A stretch of 48,956 nucleotides of DNA from Halomonas sp. DQ26W (GTDB lineage: Bacteria; Pseudomonadota; Gammaproteobacteria; Pseudomonadales; Halomonadaceae), in contig NZ_QPKI01000030.1 in the NCBI RefSeq assembly GCF_003339685.1, positions 1-48,956 of the forward strand, in the 5' to 3' direction. The position numbers and the translations under genes were made by a program. The notes beneath the pieces were generated by a model. That model ran no database searches. It saw only the letters and a list, made by a program, of their open reading frames with translations, and was not told the DNA's origin. Every line of letters starts with the position of its first letter. The stretch's first letter is position 1. This document shows positions 28,024 to 36,100 of the stretch, one piece after another.

Positions 28024-28038
28024 GCGCCACGCTAGCCT
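28010..28038 (+). promoter_or_regulatory. Candidate teaABCD promoter
   Basis: TTGACC (28010-28015), a 17-base spacer and TAGCCT (28033-28038) form a promoter with a good -35 and a poor sigma-70 -10. The base ahead of the -10 is C, as favoured by the stress factor sigma-38, which would suit osmotic induction. Transcription would start near 28046, about 80 bases ahead of teaA. The -35 overlaps the end of the preceding gene. Confidence 0.35.
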
Positions 28039-28126
28039 GAAAAAAGCTATGCAGTCCCGCGTGGCTGCAAGATGCCTGGAAATGTGATCGAGTTTCACAG
28101 GCCCAACCTGCGAGGAGAACACAATA

Positions 28127-29143
28127 ATGAAGGCAACCAAGCTGTTGACCACTGCCAGTATTGGCGCTCTGATGTTCGGCATTTCGGCTGCCGCACAATC
28201 CGCCGAGTGGCGCTATGCGCACGAGGAATTCGAAGGTGATGTTCAAGACGTGTTCGCCATCGCTTTCAAGGAGTATATCGAGGAAAATTCCGATAACACC
28301 GTCCAAGTCTATCGCTTCGGCGAGTTGGGTGAGTCCGACGACATCATGGAGCAGGCGCAGGCGGGTATCCTCCAGTTCGTCAACCAGTCGCCCGGCTTCA
28401 CCGGTGCGCTGATTCCCGAGGCGCAGATTTTCTTCATTCCCTACCTGCTGCCCACCGATCAAGAAGCGGTTGTCGAATTCTTCAACACCAGCACGGCCAT
28501 CAACGAGATGTTCCCCGAGCTCTATGCCGAGCAAGGTCTCGAACTTCTGCAGATGTACCCGGAAGGCGAGATGGTCGTCACACTGGACGAGCCCTTCACC
28601 AGCCCGCAAGACCTGCGCGGCAAGAACATCCGCACCATGACCAACCCGCTGCTCTCCGAGACCTATCGTGCCTTCGGTGCCACTCCGACCCCGCTGCCCT
28701 GGGGTGAAGTGTACGGTGGCCTGCAGACCGGCATCATCCAGGGTCAGGAAAACCCGATCTTCTGGATCGAGTCCGGTGGTCTCTACGAGGTCTCGCCACA
28801 CCTGGTCTTCACCGGCCATGGCTGGTTCACCACCGCCATGATGGCCAACCAGGACTTCTTCGACGGCCTTTCCGCAGAGGAACAGCAGTTGGTGCGTGAC
28901 GCCAGCGATGCGGCCTATGAGCACATCATCAACCACATCTCCGGGCTCGCCGATGAGTCCCTGGAAAAGATCCAGGCGGCATCCGACGAGGTTACCGTGA
29001 CCCGCCTCGACGAAGACCAGATCCAGGTCTTCCGCGAGCGTGCCCCGCAGGTCGAGGAGCGGTTCATCGAAATGACCGGTGAGCGTGGTCAGGAGCTGCT
29101 CGAGCAGTTCAAGGCCGACCTGGAAGCCGTGACCAGCGAGTAA
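28127..29143 (+). CDS. teaA: Ectoine/hydroxyectoine-binding TRAP receptor TeaA
   Basis: A 338-residue periplasmic binding protein of the DctP family that captures ectoine and hydroxyectoine for TeaBC. The signal peptide is residues 1 to about 25. Sequence is strongly similar to H. elongata TeaA along its length, including WRYAHEE, GDVQDVFA, VYRFGELGESDDIMEQ and NPIFWIESGGLYEVSP. Ligand-contact residues that I recall from the H. elongata structure line up here as Glu34, Phe91, Arg169, Trp192, Trp213 and Phe234. A GAGGAGA site precedes the ATG. First gene of teaABCD, used for salt-stress uptake and for recovering leaked ectoine. Confidence 0.96.
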   Translation: MKATKLLTTASIGALMFGISAAAQSAEWRYAHEEFEGDVQDVFAIAFKEYIEENSDNTVQVYRFGELGESDDIMEQAQAGILQFVNQSPGFTGALIPEAQIFFIPYLLPTDQEAVVEFFNTSTAINEMFPELYAEQGLELLQMYPEGEMVVTLDEPFTSPQDLRGKNIRTMTNPLLSETYRAFGATPTPLPWGEVYGGLQTGIIQGQENPIFWIESGGLYEVSPHLVFTGHGWFTTAMMANQDFFDGLSAEEQQLVRDASDAAYEHIINHISGLADESLEKIQAASDEVTVTRLDEDQIQVFRERAPQVEERFIEMTGERGQELLEQFKADLEAVTSE

Positions 29144-29173
29144 GCTTTCGGGTAACTCATCGTGAGTGAGCGA

Positions 29174-29197
29174 GGGGGTAGCCGGCCGGCTACCCCC
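29174..29197 (+). terminator. Perfect 12-bp palindrome between teaA and teaB
   Basis: GGGGGTAGCCGG (29174-29185) abuts its inverted copy CCGGCTACCCCC (29186-29197), followed by CTTGTTGT. It lies 30 bases after teaA. In TRAP and ABC operons such a structure often stabilises the receptor mRNA and limits readthrough, giving more receptor than permease. Either partial terminator or 3' stabiliser is possible. Confidence 0.6.
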
Positions 29198-29375
29198 CTT
29201 GTTGTCTGGTAATCTCGTTACTTGTGGCCCTGGCGCTTGAACACCCGCTTTCGCTCCGCGTCCCGGCTAATCAGCGTTGACGCCCCGCAGGACACAACCA
29301 ACCCGCGCTGCTTACCCTTGAGGATGGCGAAGGAATTTAACTCCCTTGCAGGAAAACACTCAGGAGTCCGGTCGC

Positions 29376-29954
29376 ATGACAGAAGAAGAATCCGAGAAGA
29401 ACTATCGCTCGACGCTCCCCGGCCCCCTGGGTATCGTCGATACCTGGATCAGCAAGGCCGAGTCAATGATCCTGGCCATGGGTGTGATACTGATGGCCGT
29501 CAATACGGTAGCCAATGTGCTCAGCCGCTTCCTGCTCGGCGAGAGCCTGCATTTTTCCGAAGAGGTGAATCGCATCCTGATAGTGATGATCACCTTCGCC
29601 GGGCTCGGCTACGCCGCACGACACGGTCGGCATATCCGCATGTCCGCCTTCTATGACGCCCTGCCCACCGGTGGCCGGCGCTGGCTGATGATCTTCATCT
29701 GCCTTTTCACGTCGGTGGTGATGTTCGTGCTCTGCTACTACTCCATCGGCTATATCAGCACGCTGTACGGCCGCGGACGCGTGCTCCCCTCTCTGAGCAT
29801 CCCGGTATGGATCATCTACCTTTGGGTGCCGGTCGGATTCACCATCACCGGCATTCAGTACCTGCTCACCGCCATCAAGAACCTGACCTCCCGTGACGTC
29901 TATCTGTCGACCCATGTGGTCGATGGCTACAAGGACACGGAAACCGAAGTCTGA
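29376..29954 (+). CDS. teaB: Ectoine TRAP transporter small permease TeaB
   Basis: A 192-residue inner-membrane protein with four predicted helices, the DctQ-type subunit of TeaABC. It has the conserved [20 protein letters not shown] and [18 protein letters not shown] segments. I start at ATG 29376 with AGGAG about eight bases ahead; a TTG ten codons upstream is also in frame. The N-terminus is acidic and cytoplasmic. It is 232 bases after teaA, with a hairpin between, and 27 bases before teaC. Confidence 0.93.
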   Translation: MTEEESEKNYRSTLPGPLGIVDTWISKAESMILAMGVILMAVNTVANVLSRFLLGESLHFSEEVNRILIVMITFAGLGYAARHGRHIRMSAFYDALPTGGRRWLMIFICLFTSVVMFVLCYYSIGYISTLYGRGRVLPSLSIPVWIIYLWVPVGFTITGIQYLLTAIKNLTSRDVYLSTHVVDGYKDTETEV

Positions 29955-29981
29955 CGCTGAGCACGAGAGGACTACACCACC

Positions 29982-31265
29982 ATGACAACCATCATCGTTT
30001 CCCTCATGATCGTGTTGCTGTTGCTCGGCTTCCCGATGATGATCCCCCTGGCCACGGCGGCGTTCGTCGGTTTTTTCATGACTTTCGGCGGCACCGGCCA
30101 GATGGAGACTCTCATCCAGCAGATGATGGGCGGCATACGCCCCACGGCACTGATCGCCGTCCCCATGTTCATCCTGGCGGCCGACATCATGACCCGCGGC
30201 CAGTCCGCCGGCCGGCTTATCGACATGGTCATGAGCTTCGTAGGCCACGTCAAAGGGGGGCTGGCGGTAAGCACCGCTGCTTCATGCACCCTGTTCGGTG
30301 CCGTTTCCGGCTCCACCCAAGCCACCGTGGTAGCAGTGGGCTCGCCGCTACGCCCGCGCATGCTCAAGGCCGGCTACAAGGATCCCTTCACCCTGGCGCT
30401 GATCATCAACTCCAGTGATATCGCCTTTTTGATCCCCCCCAGCATCGGCATGATCATCTACGGGGTCATTTCCGGCACCTCGATCGGCGAGCTGTTCATT
30501 GCCGGTATCGGCCCGGGCCTGCTGATTTTGCTCCTGTTCTCGATCTACTGCGTGTTCTACGCCATCTATCACAAGGTGCCCACCGAGCCCAAGTCGAGTT
30601 GGAAGGAGCGCGCCCTAGCGGTACGCGATGCGCTATGGCCCCTCGGTTTCCCGGTGCTGATCGTCGGCGGCATCTATGGAGGCATCTTCAGCCCAACCGA
30701 AGCAGCCGCCGCCTGCGTGCTCTATGCGGTACTGCTGGAATTCGTGATCTTTCGCTCGTTGAAAATGCCGGACATCTACACCATCGCCAAGTCCACCGGC
30801 CTGATCACTGCGGTGGTTTTTATCCTGGTCGCCGTGGGCAACGGTTTCTCGTGGATAATCTCCTTCGCCCAGATTCCTCAAGCCCTGCTTGCCGCCTTCG
30901 GTATCAACGAGGCCGGGCCGGTCGGCGTGCTGATCGCGATCTCCATCGCCTTCTTCGTCGCCTGCATGTTCGTCGACCCCATCGTTGTCATTCTGGTGCT
31001 GACGCCCATCTTCGCACCGGCGATCGCCGCTTCGGGACTGGATCCCGTGCATGTGGGTGTGTTGATCACCCTGCAGGTGGCGATAGGTTCGGCGACGCCA
31101 CCCTTTGGCTGCGACATCTTCACGGCCATCGCCATCTTCAAGCGACCCTATTGGGAGGTGATCCGCGGCACGCCACCCTTTGTCTTCATGCTGGTGCTGT
31201 CGGCGGCCTTAATCATCATGTTCCCGCAGATCGCGCTGTTCCTGCGTGACCTGGCCTTCCGTTGA
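29982..31265 (+). CDS. teaC: Ectoine TRAP transporter large permease TeaC
   Basis: A 427-residue DctM-type protein with about 12 hydrophobic segments, the sodium-driven transport subunit. Landmarks are MMGGIRPTALIAVPMFILAADIM (early), SDIAFLIPPSIGMIIYG, the FSPTEAAAACVLYA re-entrant region and ATPPFGCDIF near the end. Length matches H. elongata TeaC (426, as I recall). It is distinct from the 470-residue DctM at 20888-22300, which belongs to another subfamily. Confidence 0.95.
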   Translation: MTTIIVSLMIVLLLLGFPMMIPLATAAFVGFFMTFGGTGQMETLIQQMMGGIRPTALIAVPMFILAADIMTRGQSAGRLIDMVMSFVGHVKGGLAVSTAASCTLFGAVSGSTQATVVAVGSPLRPRMLKAGYKDPFTLALIINSSDIAFLIPPSIGMIIYGVISGTSIGELFIAGIGPGLLILLLFSIYCVFYAIYHKVPTEPKSSWKERALAVRDALWPLGFPVLIVGGIYGGIFSPTEAAAACVLYAVLLEFVIFRSLKMPDIYTIAKSTGLITAVVFILVAVGNGFSWIISFAQIPQALLAAFGINEAGPVGVLIAISIAFFVACMFVDPIVVILVLTPIFAPAIAASGLDPVHVGVLITLQVAIGSATPPFGCDIFTAIAIFKRPYWEVIRGTPPFVFMLVLSAALIIMFPQIALFLRDLAFR

Positions 31266-31298
31266 TCGGTGCGACCGACCCCGCTTAAGGAGATGGTG

Positions 31299-31742
31299 AT
31301 GTTCAATCGGATACTGGTACCTGTGGATGGCTCGAAGGGTGCGATGAAGGCGCTGCAAAAGGCCGTAGGGCTGCAAATGCTGACCGGCGCCGAACTCTAT
31401 GTCCTGTGTGTGTTCAAGCACCACAGCCTGCTGGAGGCCTCGCTTTCCATGGTGCGCCCCGAAAAACTGGATATTCCCGATGACGCGCTCAAGGAGTACG
31501 CCACAGAGATCGCCGTACATGCCAAGGGCGAAGCAGTGGAACTGGGGGCCGATCCGGCGCGGCTGCGGGCTTTCGTCAAGGGTGGACGCCCTTCACGCAC
31601 CATCGTGCGCTTTGCCCGCAAGCGTGAGTGCGACCTGATTGTGATCGGTGCCCAGGGCACCAACGGGGAGAAGAGCCTGCTACTGGGCAGCGTCGCCCAG
31701 CGCGTGGCCGGCTCCGCCCACTGCCCTACCCTGGTGGTCTGA
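31299..31742 (+). CDS. teaD: TeaD, universal-stress-type regulator of TeaABC
   Basis: A 147-residue UspA-fold protein nearly identical in length and sequence pattern to H. elongata TeaD, which binds ATP and restrains TeaABC activity. The nucleotide loop [20 protein letters not shown] keeps the G-2x-G-9x-G[ST] spacing. The start was chosen as ATG 31299 with AAGGAG six bases ahead; ATG 31293 and an open stretch to 31269 are in frame. It is 33 bases after teaC and belongs to the same operon. Confidence 0.94.
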   Translation: MFNRILVPVDGSKGAMKALQKAVGLQMLTGAELYVLCVFKHHSLLEASLSMVRPEKLDIPDDALKEYATEIAVHAKGEAVELGADPARLRAFVKGGRPSRTIVRFARKRECDLIVIGAQGTNGEKSLLLGSVAQRVAGSAHCPTLVV

Positions 31743-31761
31743 TCCACTCTGCCGGCCCGGT

Positions 31762-31785
31762 CGCACCCGTTTGTCAGCGGGTGCG
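31762..31785 (+). terminator. Hairpin after teaD
   Basis: CGCACCCG (31762-31769) and CGGGTGCG (31778-31785) form a perfect 8-bp stem with an 8-base loop, flanked by a weaker outer pairing (GGCCGG/CCGGCC type). No T-run follows. It marks the end of the tea operon, 20 bases after the teaD stop. Confidence 0.5.
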
Positions 31786-31864
31786 GAACCAGACCGGCCC
31801 TGTTAGAGTCCGAATAGCTGCCAACAGGCTCACGCCTCACTGCTTCTAATTCAAAGGATTCTGC

Positions 31865-32548
31865 ATGAAGACACGCCTGACTTCCGCCTCCTTGGTCACC
31901 TTGATGGCCGCAGCTCCTCTCGCACTGGCCTCACCTGAGACCGAAGACGAGCGTCTCAGCTACAGCCTGGGTATTGCCTATGGCCAGAGCATCGCACAAG
32001 AGTATGCCAACCTGGACGTAGATGCCTTCGCCGACGCCATACGCGATGTCATCGAAGAGAATGAACTGGTCATGAGTGCCGATGAGATGGCCGAGACCCT
32101 GAGCCGGTTTCAGGAGCAGGCCATTGCCAACCGTCAGGCCGAAACCCAAGAAATTGCCGAACGCAACCTTGCCGAAGGTGAAGCCTACCTGACCGAGAAT
32201 GCCGACCGGGACGCGGTCGAGACCACCGACTCAGGCCTGCAATATGAGGTCCTGGAAAGCGGCGATGGCCCAAGCCCGGGACCGACCTCCCACGTGGAAG
32301 TCCACTATGAGGGTACGCTGGTCGACGGCACCGTCTTCGACAGCTCCTTCGATCGCGGCGAACCGGTCAGCTTTCGGGTCGACCAGGTCATTGAGGGATG
32401 GCAGGAAGCGTTGCAGTTGATGAGTGTCGGCGATACCTGGATGCTCTATATTCCCCCCGAGCTTGGCTATGGTGCACAGGGGCAGGGTCCCATCGGACCC
32501 AACGAGACGCTGATTTTCCAGGTCGAACTGCTCGACGTGATGGATTGA
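31865..32548 (+). CDS. FKBP-type peptidyl-prolyl isomerase, exported
   Basis: A 227-residue periplasmic protein-folding enzyme. The signal peptide is residues 1-22 (ALA). The N-terminal dimerisation domain (LSYSLGIAYGQSIAQ) of the FkpA/Mip type precedes the FKBP domain (about 115-227), with VEVHYEGTLVDGTVFDSSFDRG, FRVDQVIEGWQEALQLM and YIPPELGYG. Active-site aromatics (Tyr, Phe, Asp-containing FDSS, Trp, Tyr) are intact. The FKBP N-domain suggests chaperone as well as isomerase activity. A small gap of 10 bases leads to the esterase gene. Confidence 0.92.
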   Translation: MKTRLTSASLVTLMAAAPLALASPETEDERLSYSLGIAYGQSIAQEYANLDVDAFADAIRDVIEENELVMSADEMAETLSRFQEQAIANRQAETQEIAERNLAEGEAYLTENADRDAVETTDSGLQYEVLESGDGPSPGPTSHVEVHYEGTLVDGTVFDSSFDRGEPVSFRVDQVIEGWQEALQLMSVGDTWMLYIPPELGYGAQGQGPIGPNETLIFQVELLDVMD

Positions 32549-32558
32549 CAGCCAACCA

Positions 32559-33599
32559 ATGAGAGCCTTACCTCCCTTTATCGCCAGCCTCCTCTTTTCG
32601 GTTGGCGCTCTAGCTGACGACCCGCTGCCGGAGCTACCGCGTCTCGGCACATCACCCGACGACATCAGCGTGATCGGTATTTCATCGGGAGGCTATATGG
32701 CCACCCAACTCGCCGTGGCCTGGCCTGAGCGCATCAAGGGCCTGGCAGCACTCGCCACCGGCCCGTGGAGCTGCGCCCAGGGCGGCCTGGGCCGTGCCCT
32801 GGGCCAGTGCATGTCGACCCGGCGAGGCCCACCGAACCTGGAGAGTCTGAACCTAAAGCTGCGTGACTACCAGGCACGTGATCTGGTGGGTGATGCCGCC
32901 GACCTGGCCCAGCTGCGTGCCTATGTCTGGCACGGCGGAGCCGACAATGTCGTCGATCCTTCCCTGGGAAACGCCCTGGCCAAGCAGCTGTCCGGCTGGC
33001 TTGCCAACCCCGCGGAACAACTAAAGGTGGAGCTAGGTCCGGAAGCCGGCCACGGCTGGCCCATACGCTCCGATGAGCAGATTCCGCCCAGCTGGCTGGC
33101 CGAGTGTCGCGGCGGTGGCGGGACTCACCTGCTGGCCTGCGGCACGGATATCGTCAGCGATGCATTGGCCTGGCTCCACGGCGAGCTTGCCCCGGCGCAA
33201 GAGGTCGATATGGCGCAGCTGCTGCGCTTCGATCAGGAAGACTTTGCGGTGCGCGGGATGGGGGCGGTGGGCTATGCGCTGATACCCGAGGAGTGCGCGG
33301 CGGGTGGCTGCGACCTGACTCTCGCCCTGCATGGCTGTGGCATGGACAGCGAACAGATCGGCGAGGCCTTCGTACGCCACAGCGGTCTCAACGAGTGGGC
33401 CGTGGCCAACCAGCGGGTCGTGCTCTATCCCCAGGCGGAAACCAGTCTGGCCAACCCCCAGGGGTGCTGGGACTGGTGGGGCTTTACCGAGAGCACCTGG
33501 CAGCTCAACCCCCTGCACGATACCCGGGAAGGGGTCCAGGTACGGGCGCTGATGTCCATGATCGACCGCCTGGAGGAGCAACCGGCCGGGGACGAATGA
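32559..33599 (+). CDS. Exported PHB depolymerase-like esterase
   Basis: A 346-residue alpha/beta hydrolase with an N-terminal signal peptide (about residues 1-19). The lipase box is G40-I-S42-S-G44; Asp129 (in VWHGGADN) and His165 (in EAGHGWP) would complete the triad. A second region has LALHGCGMDSEQIGEAFVRHSGLNEWA and NPQGCWDWWGF, features shared with poly(3-hydroxybutyrate) depolymerase-type proteins. Halomonads store PHB, but an exported enzyme would act on external polymer or oligomers. The exact substrate is not shown. It ends one base from the convergent SCO gene. Confidence 0.75.
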   Translation: MRALPPFIASLLFSVGALADDPLPELPRLGTSPDDISVIGISSGGYMATQLAVAWPERIKGLAALATGPWSCAQGGLGRALGQCMSTRRGPPNLESLNLKLRDYQARDLVGDAADLAQLRAYVWHGGADNVVDPSLGNALAKQLSGWLANPAEQLKVELGPEAGHGWPIRSDEQIPPSWLAECRGGGGTHLLACGTDIVSDALAWLHGELAPAQEVDMAQLLRFDQEDFAVRGMGAVGYALIPEECAAGGCDLTLALHGCGMDSEQIGEAFVRHSGLNEWAVANQRVVLYPQAETSLANPQGCWDWWGFTESTWQLNPLHDTREGVQVRALMSMIDRLEEQPAGDE

Positions 33600-33600
33600 C

Positions 33601-34197
33601 CTACCCGCCCAGCTCGCTCTCCAGCGCCGAGCGCAGCGGGTGCGGGGTCGGCGAATAGAGCACCCGCTGCAGGATCTGGCCGTCACGGTCGACCAAATAG
33701 AGCGAGGAGCTGTGGTCGACGGTATATTCCATCGCTGAATCGGGTGTTTCCACCCGGCGCCACACCACATTATAGCGTCTGGCCAGCTCCTCGAGCTGCG
33801 CCTCGCTGCCGGCCACACCGATGAAATCGTCGCCGAAGTAGCCCACGTACTCTTCCAGGCGCTCCACGGTATCTCGTTCGGGGTCCACCGTGATCATCAC
33901 CGGTACCACCCGCTGGCGCTGCTCTTCATCCAGCCCCTGTATGACCTGACGAATCACTGCCATGCTCATGGGGCAGACGTCCGGACAGTAGGTATAGCCG
34001 AAGAAGAGTATGGCGAGCTGATCGTCATCCATCTGGGTCAGCGAGAAATCGCCCCGGGTCGAGGGCAGCTCTACCGGGCCGCCCCTTGGACCGCCTATAT
34101 CCGCCGCCCTCTGCTGCTCGTACCAGCCATAGCCACCGAGCGCAACGGCCAGCACGAGCGCGACGCCCAACACTTTCCAGATACCTTTTCGGCTCAT
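33601..34197 (-). CDS. SCO1/SenC-type copper chaperone
   Basis: A 198-residue membrane-anchored thioredoxin-fold protein that delivers copper to the CuA site of cytochrome c oxidase. One N-terminal helix (about residues 8-24) leads to a periplasmic domain with the metal-binding Cys71-Pro-Asp-Val-Cys75 and His162 (in TVDHSSSLYLVD). The FFGYTYCPDVCP motif is diagnostic. Its ATG overlaps the stop of the upstream membrane-protein gene by four bases (ATGA), which ties the two together functionally. Confidence 0.94.
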   Translation of the reverse strand: MSRKGIWKVLGVALVLAVALGGYGWYEQQRAADIGGPRGGPVELPSTRGDFSLTQMDDDQLAILFFGYTYCPDVCPMSMAVIRQVIQGLDEEQRQRVVPVMITVDPERDTVERLEEYVGYFGDDFIGVAGSEAQLEELARRYNVVWRRVETPDSAMEYTVDHSSSLYLVDRDGQILQRVLYSPTPHPLRSALESELGG

Positions 34198-34706
34198 GGC
34201 ACACGTCGCTCCACCGTAAAATCGAACCGGCTACCCAGCCGGCCATCGCCGGTTTCCACCACGACGTTGGCGAGCCAGGGCATGGTCGATTCAGTGCAGA
34301 TCGGCACCTGGGCCATACCCTCATAGCGGCCATTATCCTGCGCATCGAGGGGAAAGCGATGCAAGCCCATATCCATATCACGGCCCACGAAGTCGACATG
34401 AACGGCAGTGGCTTCCACGCCCTCCAGCGTTACCGTCAGGGGCAACAGGTCCAGTGCCCGGATCCCCCGCGGTGCATCAGCCGCCAGGCTCAAACGGCGG
34501 GAGTTCCCCAACAGCGCCTGACAGGATGAGCGGTGCAACTCGCAAGGTGCAGCCGCAGGGTACCAGGCGACACCCTGGTCACCTCGCTCCAGATGCGAAA
34601 CCACATACCATAGTGCCGCCGCCAGTGCCAGCAGGGTGGCCAGCATCATCAGGCGGAGTCCGGGAAAGCGAGTATCCCGTGGCTCTGGCAGCGTGGATGA
34701 ACTCAT
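34194..34706 (-). CDS. Membrane-anchored FixH-like protein of unknown function
   Basis: A 170-residue protein with one N-terminal membrane helix (about residues 18-40) and a periplasmic beta-rich domain. The segment VDFVGRDMDMGLHRFPLDAQ followed by GRYEGMAQVPICTESTMPW resembles FixH/YtkA-type domains, with Met, His and Cys residues that could bind copper. It is translationally coupled to the SCO gene (four-base overlap), so a role in copper delivery or oxidase assembly is likely. I cannot assign a named family with confidence. Confidence 0.6.
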   Translation of the reverse strand: MSSSTLPEPRDTRFPGLRLMMLATLLALAAALWYVVSHLERGDQGVAWYPAAAPCELHRSSCQALLGNSRRLSLAADAPRGIRALDLLPLTVTLEGVEATAVHVDFVGRDMDMGLHRFPLDAQDNGRYEGMAQVPICTESTMPWLANVVVETGDGRLGSRFDFTVERRVP

Positions 34707-34828
34707 GACAGCGAAAGCAGCACTCCAATGAGAGTCGACAGAGGGGTAAGCTTAACAGCATTTGCCGAGCGTCAACCGTGGATGGATGTCGCAGGGCAGT
34801 GGCCTGGCATGGCTTGAAAGGAGTTGGA

Positions 34829-35743
34829 ATGGAAGGTGTAGCGCAGGCATTGGGACCGCTGTTTCTCTTGATTCTGCTGGGGGCCGTGCTTGGCTGGCGT
34901 CGCCTGCCTGGCGGCGACTTCTGGCCCGACATGGAGCGGCTGATCTACTTTCTGCTGTTTCCCGCCATGTTGGTGGCCACGCTTGCTACCGCCGATGTCA
35001 GTCAGGTGCCCGTGGCGCGTTTGGCCTTGGTGCTGCTCGGCACCCTGCTGCTCTTCGCCGCCCTGCTATGGGCCGTGCGGCCGAAGCTGGGGCTCGACTC
35101 GGCCGCCTTCACCTCGGTATTTCAGGGCGCTGTGCGCTTCAATACCTACGTGGGCGTTGCCGGGGCGGCGGCGCTGCACGGCTCTGCAGGTGTCACCGTG
35201 GCAGCGGTGGCCGTGGCGCTGATGGTACCGGTGGTCAACGTCCTCTGCGTGGCGAGCTTTATCGCCGCCGGTACCCTGGGTCCCTCCAGTCTGGGAAAGA
35301 GCCTGCTGGCACTGATGCGCAATCCACTGATACTCGCCTGCCTGATCGGTATCACCCTGAACCTGACCGGCATCGGGCTTCCCGGCTGGAGCGGCGCCAC
35401 GGTGGAATTGCTGGGACGAGCCGCCCTGCCGCTAGGCCTGGTCGCGGTAGGCGTGGCCCTGCGCCCCCGGGCGCTGATGCGCCTGGACCGCGGCGTCTGG
35501 ACAGCCAACCTGGTGAAGCTGGCGCTGATGCCGGCCGTGGTGCTGCTACTCGCCATGGCGCTGGGGCTGGACCCGGTCAGTCGTGACGTGGCGCTGCTGT
35601 TCGCCGCGCTGCCTACCGCCACTTCGGCCTATATCCTGGCCCGCCAGCTGGGGGGAGACGCCGAGCTGATGGCCGCCCTGATCACCGGCCAGACGCTGCT
35701 GGCCATGGCCACGCTGCCGCTCTGGCTGCGACTGGCCGGCTAG
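34829..35743 (+). CDS. AEC family transporter
   Basis: A 304-residue membrane protein with about ten helices of the auxin efflux carrier (AEC) family, which includes bacterial transporters for malate, malonate and other small organic acids. Landmarks are the LIYFLLFPAMLVATLA opening, VFQGAVRFNTYVGVA, NPLILACLIGITLNLTG and the C-terminal LFAALPTATSAYILARQLGGDAELMAALITGQT. The start ATG 34829 follows AAGGAG. The substrate is not predictable. It is divergent from the FixH-like gene across about 120 bases. Confidence 0.85.
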   Translation: MEGVAQALGPLFLLILLGAVLGWRRLPGGDFWPDMERLIYFLLFPAMLVATLATADVSQVPVARLALVLLGTLLLFAALLWAVRPKLGLDSAAFTSVFQGAVRFNTYVGVAGAAALHGSAGVTVAAVAVALMVPVVNVLCVASFIAAGTLGPSSLGKSLLALMRNPLILACLIGITLNLTGIGLPGWSGATVELLGRAALPLGLVAVGVALRPRALMRLDRGVWTANLVKLALMPAVVLLLAMALGLDPVSRDVALLFAALPTATSAYILARQLGGDAELMAALITGQTLLAMATLPLWLRLAG

Positions 35744-35760
35744 AGAATGAAACTTGATGA

Positions 35761-35803
35761 AAAGTATTCGCATTTGTGTTGACGGCGTAAACGAGAATGA
35801 TTA
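35761..35803 (+). promoter_or_regulatory. Two Fur-like boxes around the small RNA promoter
   Basis: AACGAGAATGATT (35791-35803) matches the Fur half-box AATGAGAATGATT at 12 of 13 positions and lies over the promoter spacer and first base of the -10. A second, inverted copy reads AATGCGAATACTT on the minus strand (near 35763-35775), 10 of 13, just upstream of the -35. Such placement would allow iron-dependent repression. The match is by eye against a remembered consensus. Confidence 0.5.
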
Positions 35804-35808
35804 CAGTG
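35780..35808 (+). promoter_or_regulatory. Sigma-70 promoter for a small RNA
   Basis: TTGACG (35780-35785), exactly 17 bases, then TACAGT (35803-35808). This is the best sigma-70 match in the window's intergenic DNA. The predicted transcript starts near 35815 and meets a strong intrinsic terminator 116 bases later, with no credible open frame between. Confidence 0.6.
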
Positions 35809-35814
35809 CGGATG

Positions 35815-35930
35815 TGGCGTTTGATGAGGCGCCACACCCATAAGAGGATCGCCAGTTCCTCGTTATGGTTTCTCCCCCCTCATTTGCTAGTCACGGTCTT
35901 GCCTGCGCCCTCCCTGAGGGCGCTTTTTTT
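35815..35930 (+). ncRNA. Probable trans-acting small RNA, candidate iron-responsive
   Basis: A transcript of about 116 nucleotides lies between the AEC transporter gene (+) and the LysR gene (-). Predicted structure: a 5' hairpin (TGTGGCG 35814-35820 with CGCCACA 35831-35837), a small second stem (GAGGA 35845-35849 with TCCTC 35858-35862), an unpaired stretch of about 40 bases with a C-rich run (UCUCCCCCCUCAUUUGCU), and a terminator hairpin with seven U. This layout resembles Hfq-dependent iron small RNAs such as RyhB and PrrF. The C-run could pair with purine-rich ribosome-binding sites. I do not recognise the sequence as a known family; an alternative is that it is just the 3' end of the AEC transcript. 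Confidence 0.5.
35905..35930 (+). terminator. Strong Rho-independent terminator
   Basis: GCGCCCTC (35905-35912), loop CCT, GAGGGCGC (35916-35923), then seven T (35924-35930). It ends the proposed small RNA and would also stop any readthrough from the AEC gene. Confidence 0.85.
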
Positions 35931-36100
35931 GTTTCTGATTGCGCCTTTTCATTCAAGAGATGCTGTTCACCGGCGTTGCCGCCTCCGCAGGCTATTACCA
36001 TCTTGTAGGAGTAGCTTCAGCTCACGACTGGAGGCCGAAGGGCTCCCGGCGGTGTTGCCAGCATTGGCGATGACCACCCACGTTGCCGCCTCCGCCTCCC
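35931..36100. other. Non-coding spacer with a degenerate REP-like sequence
   Basis: No gene is seen. TGTAGGAGTAGCTTCAGCTC... (36004-36027) resembles the TGTAGGAGCGGCTTTAGCCGCGA type of REP found in Pseudomonas and halomonads, but with several changes. A 14-base sequence, GTTGCCGCCTCCGC, occurs twice (35975-35988 and 36082-36095). The significance is unknown. Confidence 0.35.
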
